Assembly: GCF_020866965.1 (NCBI RefSeq)
Contig: NZ_JAJATX010000009.1
Span: 1 to 64,000 of the forward strand
Reading direction: 5' to 3'
Origin: Microvirga roseola
GTDB taxonomy: Bacteria; Pseudomonadota; Alphaproteobacteria; Rhizobiales; Beijerinckiaceae
Length of the DNA stretch: 64,000 bases
Each line of letters starts with the position of its first letter. Positions within the stretch are counted from its first letter, which is position 1. The notes under the pieces are model-generated. The model was given only the letters and a program-made list of their open reading frames with translations. It was not told the origin of the DNA and ran no database searches. Positions 59,905 to 64,000 of the stretch are shown here, in pieces. The translations under genes were made by a program, and so were the position numbers.

Positions 59905-60363
59905 ATGCGACAATTCGATCTTTCCCCCCTCTACCGCAACACGGTCGGTTTCGACCGCCTGTTCTCGATGCTCGACCAGATGGTCGGCGTCGATGCGGCT
60001 CCCAGCTACCCGCCCTATAACATCGAGCGCACCGGCGAGAATGCCTATCGCATCTCGATCGCGGTGGCCGGCTTCACCGATCGCGACCTGACCATCGAGG
60101 TCAAGGAGAACACCCTCTCCGTGCGCGGCGAGAAGAAGCCCTCCGAGGATCGCAAAGCGGAAGTCCTGCACCAGGGCATCGCGGCGCGCAGCTTCGACCG
60201 GCGCTTCCAGCTGGCCGACGGTGTCCAGGTCACGGGAGCGGCCCTCGAGAACGGTCTTCTTCATGTGGACCTCGTGCGCGAGATCCCCGAGCAGAAGAAG
60301 CCGAAGCTCATTCCAATTTCGTCGAACGGCGCCCAGACCATCGAGGCTCAGCAGGCCGCGTAA
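59905..60363 (+). CDS. hsp20: Small heat-shock protein (Hsp20/IbpA)
   Basis: A 152-residue alpha-crystallin-type chaperone. N-terminal arm (about 1-38; RQFDLSPLYRNTVGFDRLFS) is the class A rhizobial type. The alpha-crystallin domain (about 40-130) has YPPYNIERTGENAYRISIAV, LTIEVKENTLSVRGEKK and the closing GALENGLLHVDLVREIPE (A-x-L-x-N-G-L-L). The extension has LIPI (IxI/V-like). It holds unfolding proteins for refolding by DnaK/ClpB. Controlled by RpoH promoter and ROSE thermometer; terminator at 60392. Confidence 0.95.
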   Translation: MRQFDLSPLYRNTVGFDRLFSMLDQMVGVDAAPSYPPYNIERTGENAYRISIAVAGFTDRDLTIEVKENTLSVRGEKKPSEDRKAEVLHQGIAARSFDRRFQLADGVQVTGAALENGLLHVDLVREIPEQKKPKLIPISSNGAQTIEAQQAA

Positions 60364-60391
60364 CGGTTTCGCGTCGAACGCCCAAAAAGAG

Positions 60392-60422
60392 AGCGCCCCG
60401 GTTCGTCCGGGGCGCTTTTTTT
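60392..60422 (+). terminator. Terminator after hsp20
   Basis: AGCGCCCCGG and CCGGGGCGCT form a 10-bp stem with loop TTCGT, followed by a run of T. A strong rho-independent terminator 30 bases after the hsp20 stop. Confidence 0.93.
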
Positions 60423-60531
60423 ATGTTTGAAACCTGGTCCTTTGGTCCCGCCGGGGTTGGAGGAGCCCCGTTGGCTTAAAGGTCTCGTTGCGGCACAGAT
60501 CACGGGAGAATGCGGCAAGGATAGGGCAGGA

Positions 60532-61608
60532 TCACTCCGCAGCCAGCCGGGACATGGCCGAACGGGCAATCTCCACGACCTTGTGAACGTCCTCCTCCCG
60601 GGTGGCGAAGGAGACGACGAGGCGGATCAGAGCCTCCTCCGCACCAACCGATTCGCCTTTCGGCAGGCTCGTTCCCGGCCAGGGGTGATAGATGACTCCG
60701 GCATCCTTCAGGGCCTTGTCGAGGACCTGCGGGACGATGGGGAAGACCTCGTTGGCTTCCGTCGGCCAGCCCATGCGTACGCCGGGGATTCGGGCGAGAC
60801 CGTCGGCGAGCAGCTGCGCCAGCCGGTTGGCATGGCGGGCATTGGCGAGCCAGTGCCCGTCCGCGAAGTAGCCCTCGAACTGCGCCGAGGCGAGGCGGCC
60901 CTTGGAGATGACCTGTCCTGCGCGCTTTGCCCGGTAGTCCAGCGCCTCCGCGAGTTCCGGCTTGACCACCACGATGGCCTCGGCCATGAGGCAGCCGTTC
61001 TTGGTGGCGCCGAAGGAAAGAATGTCGACGCCCTGCTTCCAGGTCAGCTCGGCCGGGGTGCAGCCGAGCGCGACCAGCGCATTGGCAAAGCGCGCCCCAT
61101 CCATATGGAAGTGAAGGCCGTGCTCGCGACAGACCCGGCCGAGGGCCGCGATTTCGTCGAGGCCGTAGACGAGCCCGCATTCGGTCACCTGGGAGATCGA
61201 GAGCGCCTTCGGCGGCATCTGCTTGATCGACTTCGACAGGCCGTGGAGATAGGCCGACACGTCTTCGGCCCCGAGCTTCGCCCCGGCGCCGGGCAGGCCC
61301 GCGAGCTTCGCGCCGCCCATGTAGAATTCAGGGGCGCCGCACTCGTCGTCGATCACATGCGCCTCCTTGTGGCAGACGCAGAGCCCGTAGGGCGGCACGG
61401 CGGAAGAAAGCGCCAGCGCGTTGGCGGCGGTTCCCGTGGTCACCAGGAGAACGGTGACGTCCTTCTCGAAGATTTCGGAAAAGCGCGCCTTGACCCGCTT
61501 CGTGATGTCGTCCGCCCCATAGGCCGCCATCGCCCCGTCATTGGCCTTTACCAGAGCCTGGAGAACGGGGTCGCTGGCGCCCACGATGTTGTCGCTCGCA
61601 AAGTTCAT
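60532..61608 (-). CDS. ltaE: Low-specificity L-threonine aldolase
   Basis: A 358-residue PLP enzyme that cleaves L-threonine/allo-threonine to glycine and acetaldehyde. Fold type I signs: MNFASDNIVGASDPVLQALV, DDITKRVKARFSEIFEKDVT, TTGTAANALALSSAVPPYGL, HFHMDGARFANALVALG, and SFGATKNGCLMAEAIVVV, whose Lys binds PLP. Full length. Divergent from gltB, separated by a structured 496-base gap. Beta-eliminating lyase relatives are possible but the motif set favours threonine aldolase. Confidence 0.92.
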   Translation of the reverse strand: MNFASDNIVGASDPVLQALVKANDGAMAAYGADDITKRVKARFSEIFEKDVTVLLVTTGTAANALALSSAVPPYGLCVCHKEAHVIDDECGAPEFYMGGAKLAGLPGAGAKLGAEDVSAYLHGLSKSIKQMPPKALSISQVTECGLVYGLDEIAALGRVCREHGLHFHMDGARFANALVALGCTPAELTWKQGVDILSFGATKNGCLMAEAIVVVKPELAEALDYRAKRAGQVISKGRLASAQFEGYFADGHWLANARHANRLAQLLADGLARIPGVRMGWPTEANEVFPIVPQVLDKALKDAGVIYHPWPGTSLPKGESVGAEEALIRLVVSFATREEDVHKVVEIARSAMSRLAAE

Positions 61609-61712
61609 GAATCAACTCCTCGGGGGTGAAGCCTCGCGACTGGGGCGCACATGTCAAGATCATTGACCCATCGGCGCAGACTTTCGTCTCCAGTGGCTGA
61701 AATGTTGTTTTT

Positions 61713-61740
61713 GTTACACGCCGCAGGCCTGACTTGTAAC
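61713..61740. promoter_or_regulatory. Palindrome GTTACA-N16-TGTAAC in the ltaE/gltB divergent region
   Basis: GTTACA at 61713-61718 and TGTAAC at 61735-61740 are perfect inverted half-sites spaced 16 bases, in an AT-richer patch between two divergent genes. This could be an operator for either ltaE or gltB; no regulator can be named. Confidence 0.35.
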
Positions 61741-61806
61741 TTTTGTCTAAAATTATTCCAAACCCTCTTGTGCCCTTGGGCGAAGTCTGGCAATTTGAGC
61801 CCATTA

Positions 61807-61844
61807 GGACAGCGATACTGTCCCATTTGGGGTGCCCGCACCCC
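61807..61844 (+). other. Two adjacent hairpins in the gltB leader
   Basis: GGACAG-CGATA-CTGTCC (61807-61823) and GGGGTG-CCCG-CACCCC (61829-61844) are perfect inverted repeats placed in series, 20-60 bases before a small candidate leader ORF. Could be an operator pair or RNA stem-loops. Confidence 0.45.
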
Positions 61845-61865
61845 TTCGGCCCCGAGGTTTTCTTG

Positions 61866-61946
61866 ATGCTTCGCCAGACGCGAACGAAACGAGATACCAA
61901 AAAATCCGCCCGCAAAACGTGGGCGGAGCGGGCGATGCTGGGCTGA
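61866..61946 (+). CDS. Candidate basic leader peptide upstream of gltB
   Basis: A 26-codon ORF with GAGG eight bases before its ATG. It encodes MLRQTRTKRDTKKSARKTWA then ERAMLG, with 10 Lys/Arg residues. Its stop codon lies in the loop of the hairpin 61928-61966. Position, size and the overlapping alternative hairpins fit a translated attenuator leader. No homologue is known to me, and a chance ORF cannot be excluded. Confidence 0.3.
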   Translation: MLRQTRTKRDTKKSARKTWAERAMLG

Positions 61947-61977
61947 CACAAGCCCAGGATGCCCGCGAGGAGCGGGC
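61928..61977 (+). promoter_or_regulatory. Mutually exclusive hairpins, possible attenuator of gltB
   Basis: GCGGGC-GATG-CTGGGCT (61928-61944) pairs with AGCCCAG-GAT-GCCCGC (61951-61966). The same GCCCGC (61961-61966) can instead pair with GCGGGC at 61972-61977 around loop GAGGA. Only one structure can form at a time. An earlier hairpin TCCGCCC...GGGCGGA at about 61905-61927 abuts the first. Nothing else in 61609-62104 looks coding, apart from the small ORF listed. Confidence 0.45.
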
Positions 61978-62104
61978 TTCCCTGACGGACCCAACCCTCG
62001 AAACAGCGCTGGAAGCGGCGAGCATCCGGAGATCCGATCATCCGGCAGGCCCAAAAGCCGCCTCAAAGCACCATAATGACGTGTTCGGATGTGAGGATCT
62101 GATA

Positions 62105-64000
62105 TGAGCGACGTGCCGATGAAGAGACTGGACGATGGAGCCTCGACCCGCACGGCCGCCAAAACGGATACGCTGAAAATCGTCCGGGACCCAGCCCTGC
62201 CCGCATCCCAGGGTCTCTACAATCCCGCAAACGAGAAGGATTCCTGCGGCGTCGGCTTCATCGCCGACATGAAGAACCGCAAGTCCCATTCCATCGTCCA
62301 GCAGGGTCTCGACATTCTGGAAAACCTCGACCATCGCGGCGCGGTGGGCGCGGACCCGAAGATGGGCGACGGCTGCGGCATTCTCGTCCAGATCCCGCAC
62401 AAGTTCTTCGCTGCCGAATGCGCCAAGCTCGGCATCTGGCTGCCCGAGGAAGGCCAGTATGGCGCCGGTCACCTTTTCATGCCCCGCGACCCGGAGGGCT
62501 TCAAGCTCGTGGAGGAGATCGTCGCCAAGGCGATTGCCGACGAGGGCCTGCAGTTGCTCGGCTGGCGCGACGTGCCGGTGGATTCGAGCGACCTCGGCGA
62601 GAGCGTGAAGGCGTCCGAGCCGCAGCACCGCCAGATCTTTGTCGGCAAGGGCAAGGGCATGGACGACCAGGAGACGTTCGAGCGTCGCCTGTTCCTCGCC
62701 CGCAAGGTGATCTCGAACGCCGTCTATGACATGAAGGACCCGCGCACCGCGGGCTACTACCCGGTCAGCCTGTCCTCGTGCACCATCGTTTATAAGGGCA
62801 TGGTGCTCGTGCGCCAGCTCAGGCATTATTACCTCGACCTGCAGGATCCGCGCTTCGAGAGCGCCATCGCGCTCGTGCACCAGCGCTTCGCCACCAACAC
62901 CTTCCCGACCTGGCAGCTCTCGCACCCCTACCGGATGGTCGCGCATAACGGCGAGATCAATACGCTGCGCGGCAACGTGAACTGGATGGCGGCGCGCCAG
63001 GCCTCCGTCGATTCCGAGCTCTTCGGCAACGACATCTCGAAGATCTGGCCGATCTCCTACGAGGGCCAGTCCGACACTGCATGCTTCGACAACGCGCTCG
63101 AGTTCCTCGTGCGCGGCGGCTACTCGCTGGCGCATGCCATGATGATGCTGATCCCGGAAGCATGGGCCGGCAATCCGCTCATGAACGACGACCGGCGCGC
63201 CTTTTACGAGTATCACGCCGCCCTTATGGAGCCGTGGGACGGCCCCGCCGCCATCTGCTTCAGCGACGGCAGGCAGATCGGCGCGACCCTCGACCGCAAT
63301 GGCCTGCGTCCCGCGCGCTACCTCGTGACGGAGGACGGGCTCGTGGTGCTCGCCTCCGAGATGGGCGTACTGCCGATTCCGGAAGAGAAGATCGTCGAGA
63401 AGTGGCGCCTGCAACCAGGCAAGATGCTCCTCATCGATCTCGAGGAAGGCCGCATCATCTCGGATGACGAGATCAAGCAGCAGCTTTCCGAGGCCCATCC
63501 TTACAAGGAGTGGCTGAAGCGCACGCAGATCGTGCTGGAGGACCTGAAGCCCGTTCAGGCGCGCGAGTCCCGCACGGACGTGTCGCTCCTCGACCGCCAG
63601 CAGGCCTTCGGCTACACGGCGGAGGACCTCAAGCTCCTCATGCAGCCCATGGCCGTCACGGGTCAGGAGGCGGTCGGCTCCATGGGATCGGACACGCCGA
63701 TCTCCGCGCTCTCCGACAGGCCGAAGCTACTCTACACCTATTTCAGGCAGAACTTCGCGCAGGTGACGAACCCGCCGATCGATCCGATCCGCGAGGAGCT
63801 CGTCATGAGCCTCGTGTCCTTCATCGGTCCGCGTCCGAACATCCTCGATCTCGAGGGCACCTCGCGCCGCAAGCGCCTCGAGGTGCGCCAGCCGATCCTC
63901 ACCAACGAGGACCTGGAGAAGATCCGCTGCATCGGCCATTTCGAGGACCGCTTCGACACGAAGACCCTCGACATCACCTATGATGCGGAACTCGGCGCGG
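62105..64000 (+). CDS. gltB: Glutamate synthase large subunit (partial, 5' part)
   Basis: 632 codons of a normally about 1,550-residue enzyme; the frame is open through the right window edge. The propeptide ends at EKDSCGVGFIADMKNRKSHS, where Cys48 becomes the N-terminal nucleophile of the class II glutaminase domain. Also seen: LDHRGAVGADPKMGDGCGIL, LVHQRFATNTFPTWQLSHPY, VAHNGEINTLRGN and PWDGPAAICFSDGRQIGATL. From about residue 500 the central domain begins (FRQNFAQVTNPPIDPIREEL). With GltD it makes two glutamates from glutamine and 2-oxoglutarate with NADPH. gltD should lie beyond the edge. Confidence 0.97.

Noticed and set aside
61780..61800. Possible sigma54 promoter (TGGCAATTTGAG) upstream of gltB
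   Set aside because: The -12 TGC element is absent and spacing is wrong.
61538..62162. Long minus-strand ORFs in the ltaE-gltB gap
   Set aside because: They overlap the gltB start and the structured leader and show no recognisable sequence.

Overview
The window is a gene-dense chromosomal stretch of an alphaproteobacterium. GC content is high, and the gene set and order fit the order Hyphomicrobiales (Rhizobiales), probably a Methylobacteriaceae-like lineage such as Microvirga. Evidence for the class includes zapA next to a DUF4164 coiled-coil gene with 6S RNA before the 5-FTHF cyclo-ligase gene, the ClpXP adaptors RcdA and CpdR, TrcR (DUF1013), GapR (DUF2312), a three-gene proton-translocating transhydrogenase, a ROSE-type RNA thermometer before a small heat-shock gene, and abundant short palindromic intergenic repeats. 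Genus assignment is inference only. No prophage, IS element, CRISPR array or secretion island was seen.

Layout. 0-10 kb (all minus): excalibur protein, ybgC, a lower-GC orphan membrane protein, ruvB-ruvA-ruvC-yebC, an HD-GYP protein, exoD, a YmdB-like phosphoesterase, fau, 6S RNA, zapA and a ZauP-like gene. 10-20 kb (plus): tkt-gap-pgk-fba, a ThiE-like gene, a Sel1 protein, an IMPase and a MotA/MotB-like envelope motor pair. 20-29 kb: MsbA-like ABC exporter, rpmE, rcdA, DUF1192, quinone oxidoreductase, trcR, prpE-like ligase, GAD-like protein, TauE transporter. 29-34.9 kb: two YdcH-like proteins, purEK, rpsU, a TPR lipoprotein, then a decayed patch with an amber-interrupted nucleotidyltransferase, a GNAT tail remnant, an orphan ORF and an intact GNAT. 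34.9-43 kb (minus): pntB-pntAB-pntAA, a CoxIV-like protein, a glycosyltransferase, an ABC1/UbiB-like protein and oligoendopeptidase F. 43-47 kb: a cell-wall pair (L,D-transpeptidase and DUF882 M15 peptidase). 46.9-54.9 kb: DUF1989, thioesterase, gapR, DUF1244, N-formylglutamate amidohydrolase, a frameshifted EamA transporter, DUF1036, pyk, hydrolase, TPR protein, rpmJ, tRNA-Val. 55-64 kb: cpdR, a second N-formylglutamate amidohydrolase, MFS transporter, hisN-like phosphatase, lysophospholipase, heat-inducible hsp20, threonine aldolase and the 5' part of gltB, which runs off the right edge.

How the genes fit together: most is housekeeping. Three themes recur. Central carbon flow is covered by tkt-gap-pgk-fba and pyk. 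Envelope and cell-wall functions are covered by the stator-like pair, L,D-transpeptidase, M15 peptidase, ABC exporter and TPR/Sel1 proteins. Cell-cycle control is covered by ZapA/ZauP-like, RcdA, CpdR, TrcR and GapR, with CtrA-type TTAA-N7-TTAA boxes near rcdA.

The most interesting signals are in non-coding DNA: a candidate attenuator with a basic leader ORF and mutually exclusive hairpins before gltB; a sigma32 promoter plus ROSE thermometer before hsp20; a terminator hairpin that contains the start codon of the next gene (rpmJ/TPR); CtrA boxes and hairpins before rcdA; and paired palindromic repeats inside the ruv operon. I did not find convincing evidence of a wholly new multi-gene system.
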